From Pachysolen tannophilus NRRL Y-2460 (lineage: Eukaryota > Ascomycota > Pichiomycetes > Alaninales > Pachysolenaceae), in contig KV454013.1 of NCBI GenBank assembly GCA_001661245.1, positions 853,772 through 917,771 on the forward strand: 64,000 bases of DNA, in the 5' to 3' direction. The translations under genes and the position numbers were made by a program. The stretch's first letter is position 1. Each line of letters begins with the position of its first letter. Below the pieces are notes generated by a model. It had not been told where the DNA came from and did not search any database. It was given only the letters and a program-made list of their open reading frames with translations. Below are positions 49,664 to 60,100 of the stretch, piece by piece.

Positions 49664-50518
49664 TTAGTTTATCTTTTTAATGTTTCTCCAAAAAAGATCT
49701 CTTTCTTTTAATAATTCATCTGCAATTTTAGCAATTTCTTGAGTCTTTATTAATTCCCTAGCAGAGAAAAATTCACTTAAATCTTTTTCACCTTTATATT
49801 CTCGTTCATAATGGAAAGCACTTAATAATAATTCATATTTATCGATATCCTTAACAATCTTAGCTTCAAAATTACGTTGCTCTTCATAATCCAACCATGA
49901 TTCTATGATTTCTTGAGCAAAAATTGGGTTATAATTTTTAATTAATTGAGACATGTATAAGATTGTATTATATTCTCTTTTATTTTTCTCTTCTTTGTTT
50001 ACAGTAGTATCATGTGGAACAATATCACCAACTAAAGCTTCTGCAATATCATGAATCAAAGAAATTTTTACACATTTACTCAAATCTAACTTTTCGTTGT
50101 TATTTTCTGGAAAATTTGATGAATTCAATGACATTGCAATTATAGACATTCTATACATATGATCTGATATAGATTCTGGGTTTGAAATATTATGGTTAAG
50201 CCAACCAGTTCTCTTTTGAGATTTGAGTAAATCCAAGATTTGGTGAAACGCTAATATATAACTATATGATGAAGACGTTGTCTGTTTTGGTATGAGCAAC
50301 TGTTTAATCTCTAATGGAACAGCTGATTCTGGATTCCAAGACGATGATGATGAAGATGAAGATGCCGCAGCATTATTATTGTTTTGTGGTTGTTGGGAAA
50401 TTGACGAACCAGAAACCGATCTCGTCATTTTAAAGCTTGTTGTGGATACTATCTTCTTTCTAATTAAAAATAATGAACTTTCCAATGAGCCTACTGTTAA
50501 TTTTTGGAAAAAACTCAT
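49664..50518 (-). CDS. HD-domain 5'-nucleotidase (HDDC2/YfbR type)
   Basis: 284 residues. A 90-residue N-terminal part rich in Ser and Asn, then a compact HD domain: WLNHNISNPESISDHMYRMS (first metal His), LIHDIAEALVGDIVPHD (HD pair plus Glu/Asp), and KDIDKYELLLSAFHYE (closing Asp). This matches HDDC2 and the yeast paralogues YBR242W and YGL101W (Ygk1), which dephosphorylate deoxynucleoside 5'-monophosphates. Two starts are plausible: ATG 50518 gives a basic, Ser-rich leader that could target mitochondria; ATG 50428 (MTRSVSGSS) gives a cytosolic form. It converges with ALG7. Confidence 0.88.
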   Translation of the reverse strand: MSFFQKLTVGSLESSLFLIRKKIVSTTSFKMTRSVSGSSISQQPQNNNNAAASSSSSSSSWNPESAVPLEIKQLLIPKQTTSSSYSYILAFHQILDLLKSQKRTGWLNHNISNPESISDHMYRMSIIAMSLNSSNFPENNNEKLDLSKCVKISLIHDIAEALVGDIVPHDTTVNKEEKNKREYNTILYMSQLIKNYNPIFAQEIIESWLDYEEQRNFEAKIVKDIDKYELLLSAFHYEREYKGEKDLSEFFSARELIKTQEIAKIADELLKERDLFWRNIKKIN

Positions 50519-50956
50519 TTATTTGTTTACATTAAAATAGAAATGAGATAAAACTATTTTTTATTATTTACATTTTTTTGATTTTTTTTATTTTTTTTAT
50601 TTTTTTCTGTTTTGGCTCATTGAGAAAATTTTCATTTTAGAGACAAATAAAAGTTTCAAGAATTAGCAAAGAAAAGAACAAGCAAGATAAACGAAAAGTT
50701 CATCTTTTATACATTCAGTAGAATTTAATGAATGATTTCATTAAGATAATTAATTAGATATTTTTTTTTCAAAATTTTAAGGTATAATAACAAAAGTTAT
50801 TAAATTTGTAATATGAACCCAATAATTGACTACTATATATAAAGAGAAATTTTTTTACTAAATAGGAGGAGATAATATAATAAAACTGTATTTTTGTAAA
50901 ATAAAAAAAAATCAACTTTTACTATTTAGTTTGATTTCCTAGATTTTAAAATTTGT

Positions 50957-51608
50957 TTAAGCAACTAATTCAACAACACCACCAACAGCTCTAATTCTTT
51001 CTTCAGCCAATTTTGAAACATATCTTGCTTTAACGATAACTGGGACTTCTGGTAATCTACCTTTACCCAAAACTTTACCGTAACCATTGGCTAAAGTATC
51101 AATAACAACAGCTGATGAAGATGAAGAGTTTTTCAACAGATCAGATCTGTTTTCTTCTGGTACCAAGGTCCATAATTTATCCAAGTTAATAACTGGTTTC
51201 CAGTCATGGTTTGCTAATTTATGGAAATGTCTCATACCAACTTTACCAAAGTAACCTGGATGGTATTTATCCATATTGGTTCTGTGATGATGTTGACCAC
51301 CAGCTTTACCACGACCACCCGGATGCTTTCTATGTTTACCGATACGACCCTTACCGGCTAAATTTTACAAAAAAAAAAAAAAGAAAAATAGACTGTTAGT
51401 ATGAATGAATAAAAATAGTAATAAAAAAAAATCCAAGAGAAAAAACACTTCAAACCTAATTAATACAAAGACATATCAATTTTTGTATAAAATGAATAAA
51501 CCAAAAGAAAAAAAATTGGTCCAGTAATTAATTAATCCAATAAGTCAATCAATCAATAATCATTACTATTAATTTTTTCAAAATCTTTTTTTTTCCATCA
51601 TATATCTA

Positions 51609-51641
<33 letters not shown>

Positions 51642-51759
51642 TTGAAATGACTTATAATTCGGTTTCTCTTCTAATATATTCTCTTAAATCTATAAATCAA
51701 ATCCACATACCTGAAACATGGCCTCTATGTTTTCTAGTTTTAGTTAATCTGCTAGGCAT
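50957..51759 (-). CDS. RPL28: 60S ribosomal protein L28 (uL15), two exons
   Basis: 149 residues from exon 1 (51711-51759; [16 protein letters not shown]) and exon 2 (50957-51357), joined inside codon 17 (Ala). Length equals S. cerevisiae Rpl28. Visible: the glycine/histidine-rich N-terminal extension ([20 protein letters not shown]) that reaches into r[17 protein letters not shown], and the C-terminal [15 protein letters not shown] of the L15 domain. Intron placement after 49 bases is as in the yeast cycloheximide-resistance locus CYH2. It is divergent from EAF6. Confidence 0.98.
51358..51710 (-). other. intron of RPL28
   Basis: 353 bases, on the minus strand. Donor GTATGT at 51710-51705, branch point TACTAAC at 51401-51395, acceptor TAG ending at 51358. 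Contains a (TA)n run at about 51611-51636. Confidence 0.96.
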
Positions 51760-52350
51760 TTTTCACTTATTCTAACTTCTTAACTTTTAATTAAAAAATT
51801 TAAAAAAATAAATAAAATTATTATAATAAACTTTTTATTCAATACTTTTTTCCTTCTGTATAAGGCTTGAAGCGTGAAAAATTCACAAAAATTTTCAGAC
51901 ATGCGACGGTGTCTGGATGAACAAAGAAAAAAAAAATTCAAGAAAAATCGCAGTCACAAAGGAATAGTAAAGTAAGGAATTAAAGAAGTTTCCTCATTGG
52001 GAAATACTTTTCTTCACTTTTTGTTTTGTTTTGGGGTTTTCTGACACTACACTACTTTATCTTTGCCAAAATACCCAATTGGTAAATATTGTATATCCAA
52101 TACACTACTTTGATGATTTAACGACACAGCGTCATTATATGAAGAAAAATTGGTAAATTCTTTCTTTTTTTCTGGCGTGTCACTTTTGACACAAATCAAT
52201 AATGGTGTAGGGTGTGTGTAGGAGGCTGGCAAATTAATTTTTTTTTTTTTTTGCTCAGATAACACTATTATTAAAACCTCTTTTATATATATAATAATAT
52301 ATAATTTAAATCAAAAGCGTTAAAGGTAATGAATATATAGGTTAATCGGT
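51760..52350. promoter_or_regulatory. RPL28-EAF6 divergent promoter
   Basis: 591 bases. Inverted repeats CAGACA/TGTCTG at 51896-51901 and 51910-51915, and GTGTCA/TGACAC at 52187-52192 and 52197-52202. GTGTAGGGTGTGTGTAGG at about 52205-52222 is a possible telobox-like (Tbf1 type) site, as expected for a ribosomal-protein promoter in this group. A short minus-strand frame here is unlikely to be coding. Confidence 0.45.
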
Positions 52351-52779
52351 ATGCCATCAGAGACTAGTAGCAATGATTTGGCACTAACGCTGGAATACGA
52401 AAAGTTGAAAAAACAGCTTCATCATCAAATAGTGAATAAGAGAAACTTGGATAGAGAACTTACAATGTTGGAAGAAGAGATATTTAATAAAGAAACACTG
52501 TATTTAAGTCAAGGAGCTTATGGGAATATAATTAAAGGATTTACAAATTTTCCAAAAACTTCTGGGTCTTCAAATAGTAGGAAAAAGTTTAGTTTTACAG
52601 ATGATGATAGAATATTCAGTTTAAGTTCTTCAACTTATGTTAGACATTTAAAAAAAATTAATGAAAATGGTGGTAACCTGGAAAATTCATCAAATGTTAA
52701 TTTTGAAGAATTAGCTGAAGAAGATATTGATATAACACCAAATTCTGGTAAAAAAAAGAAAAAAATTAATGAAGAATAG
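52351..52779 (+). CDS. EAF6: Eaf6, subunit of NuA4/NuA3 histone acetyltransferases
   Basis: 142 residues. An N-terminal coiled coil (EYEKLKKQLHHQIVNKRNLD...LEEEIFNKETLYLS) is followed by the family block GNIIKGFTNF, then DRIFSLSSSTYV, which matches yeast Eaf6 (GNIIKGFDTF; DRIFSLSSATYV; 113 residues). A lysine-rich tail (GKKKKKINEE) follows. Eaf6 binds the acetyltransferase modules of NuA4 and NuA3 in the nucleus. The ATG at 52351 places the coiled coil near the N terminus as in orthologues. Confidence 0.92.
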   Translation: MPSETSSNDLALTLEYEKLKKQLHHQIVNKRNLDRELTMLEEEIFNKETLYLSQGAYGNIIKGFTNFPKTSGSSNSRKKFSFTDDDRIFSLSSSTYVRHLKKINENGGNLENSSNVNFEELAEEDIDITPNSGKKKKKINEE

Positions 52780-53300
52780 TTGTTAGTTTTTTTTTTTGTG
52801 TTTATGGGTGTACAGTAAATAGTATAAGCTACAAATGTGGGTTTTGTTTTTGTTTTTTTTTATTTATTTTTAAATTTCAATTTAGTCTCCAAAATTATAA
52901 TAATTGTAAACGAATATTATGTTTTCATGTTCGCATTGCCAAATAAAAAAAAATAAAAAATAAAATGTACAAAGTTATAAACAATTAAAAGAAAACAAGT
53001 GCTATAAAAAGATATTCTAAAATTTGTTTTTTTTTTTCTTTTGTTTTTTTTAAAAAAAGAGAATAATCAAACTCATAATGAAATGTACTTTAAAACTTGA
53101 ACTTCATAAACGAACAGCAATTAAAAAAATAAAAAAATCAACAGAATATAGTATTATAATATGATAAAAAGAAATAAATGAATTTTGTTTTAAATTCTTT
53201 ATTTTTTTTTTTTTTCTTTTTTTTCCTTTTTGTGTTTAATTAAGGGAATATTTAATTAAAACAATCTTCTTCTATCAAAATTGAATTCATCATTCGTAAT
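52780..53300. other. intergenic between convergent genes EAF6 and NDE1-like
   Basis: 521 bases of AT-rich 3' flank with T tracts on both sides. Nothing gene-like seen. Confidence 0.6.
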
Positions 53301-54908
53301 TTATAATTCTTTGAAACAATCTCTACCAAAGAATGCAATTTTAAGCCAATCAGCACAAACCTTAAATCTTGATCTAACAGATAAGATCATGGAAACGTAC
53401 AAGACTCTCCAGACAAAGAAAGTAAAGAGACCACCACCAGAGTATAAGTTTCTCTTACCATATGTGACATTGGCAATAGCCTTTTCTGAACCCAAATAAG
53501 CTAAAGCACCCAAGTGAATATAATTGAAAGGTTTAATACCAACAGATTCAAATACAGCTGGAACTCGAGAAACATCAGATTTAGACAATTGTTCTGTAAA
53601 TGATGGTTTTGAAGCAATTTTAGAGAAAACTTTTGCCAAATATTCAGCTTCTTGATGAGCAACTTGAGCAGTTGGAGCCAATTTAGCATTACTACAATCA
53701 CCAATGGCAAAGATATTTTTAGAACCTTTAACCAATAAATTTTCATTAACAACTAATCCTCTTCTAACATCAGATTGATCTGGGATTTTTTTAGCTAAAG
53801 ATTGAACAATTGGTCTTTGTTTATTACCTGTTGCCCAAATTAACATACCATATGGAATATTTTCTTCTTTAACACTTTCTCCCTTTTTAGTTTTAGCAAT
53901 TAAAAAGTTATCTTCAACTTTGGTAACAGCAGTACTTGTTCTTAAATCAATTGCAGTTTCTGATAAAACTTTAGCAGCATATTTAGTTAATTTAGTTTCA
54001 AACATATTTAAGACATTTGGCATTGCTTCCAATAATAAGATTTGAAGTTCATCAACTATATTTGGCATTATATGTTTTAAATCTTGTTCGATAAAATCAC
54101 TTAATTCACCAGCAGTTTCAACACCTGTTGGACCACCACCAACAACAACAATTGTTAATAACTTCTTACGTTCTGGATCACCTTTTGGTAATAAATTTGC
54201 CTTTTCAACACATTCAACAAATTTATTTCTAATTTTCTTGGAATCTGGAATTTCTTTTAAGAAAAAACCATGTTCTTCAACACCTGGAATACCAAAAGTA
54301 TTTGGAGTAGCACCAACACCAACTACTAAATAATCATAATGAACAGATGCAAGATCTGAAGTATTTGGTTTAATCTTTAATTCACCAGAAAGACTTGTTG
54401 CATTATTAACCGATTTAAAAGTGATGGAATTATTTGATGGGTCAATATCAGTTGCTTCAGCTTCATAATAAGTAACATCACCTTTTTTCTTACTTGCAAA
54501 ATTAACAACTGGTTCCATAATTGATTTTTCATCAACAGTACCAACTGGACAAGATGGTAATAATGGAGTGAAAAGAAAATAATTTCTTGGAGAAATAATA
54601 ATAATATTATATTTACTCGAATCAATATTTTTCAATAATGAAATTGATCCCCAACCAGTACCCAAGATAACTATATTTGGCTTACCATTGTCTGAATGGT
54701 TATAACTAATAATTCTCTTGGATTCCGTTGTCTTGTGGAAAGAAGTGGAACCAGTAACTTTACCATCAGTAGCAACAGTCGAATTGAATCTTGAACCAAC
54801 GAAAAATTTTGTGGAAATAACAGTTGAAGCAGATCCAATATTGTTTCTCGAGATTAATCTCTTTGAAGGGTTCAGTAAAGAACGACAATTTTTAATATTT
54901 CTTAACAT
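53301..54908 (-). CDS. mitochondrial type-II (alternative) NADH dehydrogenase
   Basis: 535 residues. A 60-70-residue Ser/Arg/Asn-rich leader is a mitochondrial presequence. Two dinucleotide-binding motifs follow: ILGTGWGSISLLKNI (FAD) and VVVGGGPTGVETAGEL (NADH). Family blocks: ISPRNYFLFTPLLPSCPVGT, YDYLVVGVGATPNTFGIPGV, and NIFAIGDCSNAKLAPTAQVA with the membrane-anchoring C terminus CADWLKIAFFGRDCFKEL. The enzyme passes electrons from NADH to ubiquinone without pumping protons. It is the Nde1/Ndi1/Ymx6 type; whether it faces the matrix or the intermembrane space cannot be read from the sequence. No EF-hand insert is seen. Start ATG 54908. Confidence 0.93.
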   Translation of the reverse strand: MLRNIKNCRSLLNPSKRLISRNNIGSASTVISTKFFVGSRFNSTVATDGKVTGSTSFHKTTESKRIISYNHSDNGKPNIVILGTGWGSISLLKNIDSSKYNIIIISPRNYFLFTPLLPSCPVGTVDEKSIMEPVVNFASKKKGDVTYYEAEATDIDPSNNSITFKSVNNATSLSGELKIKPNTSDLASVHYDYLVVGVGATPNTFGIPGVEEHGFFLKEIPDSKKIRNKFVECVEKANLLPKGDPERKKLLTIVVVGGGPTGVETAGELSDFIEQDLKHIMPNIVDELQILLLEAMPNVLNMFETKLTKYAAKVLSETAIDLRTSTAVTKVEDNFLIAKTKKGESVKEENIPYGMLIWATGNKQRPIVQSLAKKIPDQSDVRRGLVVNENLLVKGSKNIFAIGDCSNAKLAPTAQVAHQEAEYLAKVFSKIASKPSFTEQLSKSDVSRVPAVFESVGIKPFNYIHLGALAYLGSEKAIANVTYGKRNLYSGGGLFTFFVWRVLYVSMILSVRSRFKVCADWLKIAFFGRDCFKEL

Positions 54909-57116
54909 CTTTTTCTTTGGCGGTATTCTTCCCCTTAACTTAAACCAACGGTTATTTTACGAAAAATTGAAAAAAATGAAGTTTTCAGAAATATATGTTG
55001 TTATAGATATAGATGATATATATATATATATATATATTTATGTATGCGTTTTTTTCACAAATTTTTTTTTTTTCAAGAGAAACCTAATATTGCATTCGAA
55101 CCTAAAATTTTAAAAAGTCCGAATTTCTAAAAGAATAAATTTAAATGAGAAAAAGAAAACTAAACAAAACAAAAACAAAATAAATCAAAATAAATATATA
55201 TAAAATTATAATTAGAATTAAAATAAATAACAAAAGAATAAAAATAAAAAAATATAAACCTCTCCGCTCTTTAGCCTTTTTTTATGAATTCTTGATAATA
55301 TTCAATTCAAACAAGTCGAGTTAGAATTTATGAGATTCCTGCTTTCAATTCTGAGTGTTTTTTTTTTTTTGCTTTTTTTACTTTTTTTTCTTTTTTTCAC
55401 TTTTCGTTCATTGGTTAATTTTTTATACATTTTCCCACCTTCCTCATTGGGAAGCGCAGCTCCGGCCACCCTCACTGCTTTCGGTATTTCGGTAACCCAG
55501 AGTTCTGTGCCAGCAATACACGAGGGGTCGCCGATGGCAATGGATGCAACGGCTATTCTAGGCATTTTTTTTTTACATGATATAAAGCTATGCGTTCGGT
55601 CTTTCTTGTGGGCGCTACACCGAAAGGTAGTGTGTTTAAGCTTTTAGTAAAATACATCTATGATTAGACGCTTAAACCCCTCAATTATTATTAAAGTCAG
55701 AAGATCTTATTAAATATGTAAATAATATGGAGAAGAGGAAAAAAAAAAATAATAATAAATTCCCCCTCCATCTATAGGAAATAAAACTTCAAATCTTCCC
55801 CATTCATTCTATAAAAAGCTTTAAAATTGTCTTGACTTCCCTTTGTCCAATTTTCTTCAGTTAAAACTTCAAAATTCAAGAATTAATTTTCTTTCTTTGA
55901 ATACTATGAAAAACCCCATAGTTTTTTTGTTTTTTTTTTTGTATGATTTAATTTTCTCGGTAAATGGAAAAACTATTCGGTATTTTTTTGAGCGGTTAAT
56001 ATGGAGCGGATTTTTTAATCTTAATTTTTAATTTTGCGAATTTCGAAAAAGAAAATTAATAAAAGCGCGTGCGCAATAGGTCAAAAACATGGAAAAAACA
56101 AAAAAAGAAAAAAAAAGAAAACTGATAAACTATGCGCGGCTGGAAGTACACTTTTTAGTTAGTGATGGGGGAAGCGCTCTTAAAGACATGCGCATTTGAG
56201 TTTACGCGCACTTGAGCTCATCAGTACCCATGCGATTGTGCGCATGTGCGTGGGGTCCTTAAATGCGAAACAATTAAACATAATTAAACCCCTCCAAGGG
56301 AACAAAAGGGATTTAATTCAATTTATCCAACTCCAACTCCAACTCCAATATTATGGCTCCATAATTATGGGTCCATAATTATGTCCTCTCTGATAAGATA
56401 AGAGTTATCTTAAATCGATACTGTAGTTCGTAGTTGGGGGGATGACATGTAAAGGATTTTTTTTTGCTTTTTTGATTATAAATTGTAATTTGAGAGTTTG
56501 TAATTGGACTGCTAATCCCTGGCCCTGGCCCTGGTCCCCGAACTACTGATGAGATTTATATTTCATCATATCAACAATAAAAAAAAAATTAAAATGTTTG
56601 GAAAAACATTACTTGCGCAAGACAAAACTCATTTCGTAAAAAAAATATATATATATATACATTAAGGAAATGAGTTTAGTTGAAAATCAATAATCTTGAA
56701 CTGGTTTATAACTTTATCTTCATCTCTCTATCAATTGTAGTATTTTCAAAATAATTTTTTTTCAATAGCGCCAATTCTTTTAATAAATTTATTTGTTTGC
56801 GATGAGATGATTATGTGTGTTAATACTTATCTGGCTGGGGTAGTGCAGCTTTTGAAGCATTAACAAGCAGCATCGTGCTTTATAATTTAAAACAAAATAA
56901 AAAAGTAAATAGCGTTTGTGTTTTTTTTTTTCTTTCTTTCTTTCTCTCTCTCTATATCTCTCTTTCTCTCTCTTTCCCCTTTAGCAAGTAAATTTTTGGT
57001 AATTGAATGAATTAAATTGATATAAAATTCTACTAGTTACTAGTTAATTATCAATTGCCAAATATTTTGGTTTTAATTTTTTTATTGTTGTTTTTATTAT
57101 TATTATTATTATTATT
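54909..57116. promoter_or_regulatory. NADH dehydrogenase-CHK1 divergent region, 2.2 kb
   Basis: Left part: (TA)n at about 55015-55038 and AT-rich DNA. 55434-55660 is a GC-richer island with several TTCGGT copies. 56060-56260 has a cluster of GCGC/TGCGCA motifs. 56327-56350 has CCAACT hexamers, 56359-56384 two copies of CCATAATTATG, and 56391-56412 three GATA motifs forming the dyad TAAGATAAGAGTTATCTTA. A (CT)n run (about 56935-56975) and (ATT)n (about 57096-57117) precede the CHK1 start. Short open frames here lack coding character. Confidence 0.5.
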
Positions 57117-60100
57117 ATGCCACTTTATCCAAATAAAAATTCTAACGGCGGTAATGAATACAAAAATCATAAAAATAGTTTTATATCTGATGTTACCAAT
57201 AATTCGGGTTTAATGGAAATTAATCTTGTTCGAGATTTACAAAGTCATCCTGAAAATAAACCAGATTTTAGTCTGAAAGAATTGGATAATGATTCAACAA
57301 TAATTGATAAATCAATTATTCCAAATTATACTTTAATTTCTAAAATTGCTCCTTTAACATCAAATTTAATTTCCAAATATAGAGGTATTAGTGTTAAAGA
57401 TAATAAGAAAGTTATAGTAAAACTTTCATTACATTCTTCTGCATTGTCAATATTAACAAAATTTTTAAATGAATGGCATATATTAGGTGGTATTCATGAA
57501 ATAATTGCTCCAAATAAAAGAAAAGCTGTAGATGGAATATCAGATTATGTTTCAGATTTACCTTATACATTACCAAAAAATATAAAAGGTATTCTTTATC
57601 CAATTGAATTTATATTTAATAAAGAAACTGATAGTACTGCTTTAATATATGATAATGAAGAAATTCCAAAAATTTCATTAAAGGAAAAATATATTATAAA
57701 TTCTTATAGAGAAAGTTCACCAGCTTTCTTTAATCAAGAAACTTCATCAACTTCTTCAATTAAATCAATGACTTCTTTTAATAAGTTGGATTTTAATAGA
57801 CAAGCTTTACAAAGATCTAAATTACAAGTTTTGGAATTAATTGATATTTTCATTGAAATTTTAAAAATTTTACAAAAAATTCATAATTATGGTGTTGTAA
57901 ATAATGGATTATCTTCAAATTCAATTTTTATTGAAGAAAAAAATTCAAGTAAAGTTTACATTTCAGGTTTTGGCCTTGCATTCAGTCTATTAACTGAAGA
58001 TTGTACAAAAGGTTTTAGAATGAGAAATAGAGATTATGTTAAAGATTTATTGCCATATATATCCCCAGAATCATCAGGTGAATTTAATAGATTGGCAGAT
58101 TTTAGATCAGATTTTTACAGTCTTGGTATCATAATGTATGAATTATTCTTGGGATTTCTTCCCTTTGATTACTCAGATTCATCCCAAATCATTTATATGC
58201 ATGTCAATCAAACTCCATTGGATCCTTCATCTATAGCACCTTGGTTACCAGTAAAACTATGTTCACTCATAATGAAATGTCTTGCCAAAAGAGCAAGTGA
58301 ACGGTTTAGAAGTGGTAATGAAATTATTAATAGTTTACTTTTAATTAAAAGAGAATTGACAACTGTTAACAATGTGGATTCAATTATTCATGCTAGGCCA
58401 AAATTAGTTATTCCAAAAGATATATATGGTAGAAATAATGAAATAGAAGAATTAATAACAAAATATGAATCAATGGAAAGAGGGAAAATAAATGGACTAA
58501 TGGTTACAGGAGAAAGTGGTGTAGGAAAAACAATGATGTTGGATGAGTTTAAATCTTATTTAACTTCTAGAAAATTTATATTACACGCAAGTTGGAAATG
58601 CAACAAATTTCAACAAGCAAGTTCAATACATCAAATTTTTGTGAAAATAATTAGAACTGCTTTGAAAAGAATTCTTACTACAAACAAAAAATTCATTAAA
58701 AAATGGAGAGATTTAATAATTAAAAATATTGATGATTTGACAATTGCTACTGATATTTTCCCTGAAATTAAAGACTTATTGGGTCAAAAATTTTTACAAT
58801 CATTGTCATTAGATAGTCATCATAAATTTAATTTAGATGGCAGGTCACCATCTCAAGTTTTACCTTTAAAATTAGAATCAAGATTCACTTATATTATTAA
58901 AAAACTATTTGCTTTGTTTGCATCAAATGCTAATGAAGGGTTCACCATAATAGTCGACGATACACAGTATCTTTCAAAAGGTGAGGTCAAATTGTTTGAC
59001 GAAATAGTTTCGTTTATTGTTGAAAATAATTATCTCCCCAAATCGAAATTAATTTTCGTTTTTTCCAAATTGTCAGCTGAAGGACAAAAGGATAACAACG
59101 AGAATTTAACTTTTGTAAAATCTCAGACTGCTCCTTTAGAAAAATATGATGATCAATCTTATGTAAAGATAGAAAGAGTCTGGTTGGGAAAATTGTCATT
59201 TGAAGGCGTAGAGGAATATTCTAGGGAATTACTACCGGACAATTTTAATAATTCATCAAAGGGTTTTATCGATAAAACACTATATGATGAATTTTTGTAC
59301 AACAAGACACCAAATGTCTTACGATATACAATGGGTATGTTATTGTTAAACGGTGCTTTTGGACTAGGTGATGACGATTATAGTTTGATATTCAAATACG
59401 AAAATGCTATATCAGTTAAACCAAATTCACTCGTTGATTTTTTCAATTATTATACAAAATCATATTCTGATAAGAATACTTTGAAAGTTTTAAGATTTGC
59501 CTCTTGTATAAGTACTGGCTATTCATTTTCATTAAGCTCATTAGCAATTGTATCTGGAATGTCTTTGAAAGACACTTACACATACTTATATCCATCACTT
59601 TCAATTTTAATGATTTTCCCAACTACTGTAAATTATAAGTTTCCATTCCATTTAATTGATAGCTCATGTTTTCCACTGAAAGATTTATCGGAAGATGATT
59701 TATGGCATTTGGCATCGAATTGTTCTTTCAAGTTTTGTCATGATTCACTTCAAGATTACTTGTTAAATACTTTGGTTGACACGCAGCAATTCAAAAAATA
59801 TCAAAAATTGTGTGCTTTAAGGTTATATGAATCCGTTAATGTCGACTTTTTAACCAGCTCAAAGCTTTTTGAAATGTGTCGTCACTTTATCGATTCGAGT
59901 TCTATTGCTGAAGAACACGAGTTTCCTATTTATCGTCATGTATTAACTTTGGCTGGTAAATTAGCGTATTTATCCTATGATTTTGAATTGGCTTTAATAT
60001 ACTTTGAAACCGTCAGAGAGTATTTCACTCGTGGCAATAATCTAGAAGATTCCAACAAACAATTGGACTTAACAGTTGTTCAGTTGTACTATATCTTGAA

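Noticed and set aside
55081-55120. AGGTTCGAATGC on the minus strand as a tRNA B box
   Set aside because: No acceptor or anticodon stem can be formed around it.
55302-55647. Overlapping short frames on both strands across the GC island
   Set aside because: Each becomes a Lys-only or Phe-only run in the flanking homopolymer, with no recognisable domain; the island itself is kept as a finding, not as a gene.
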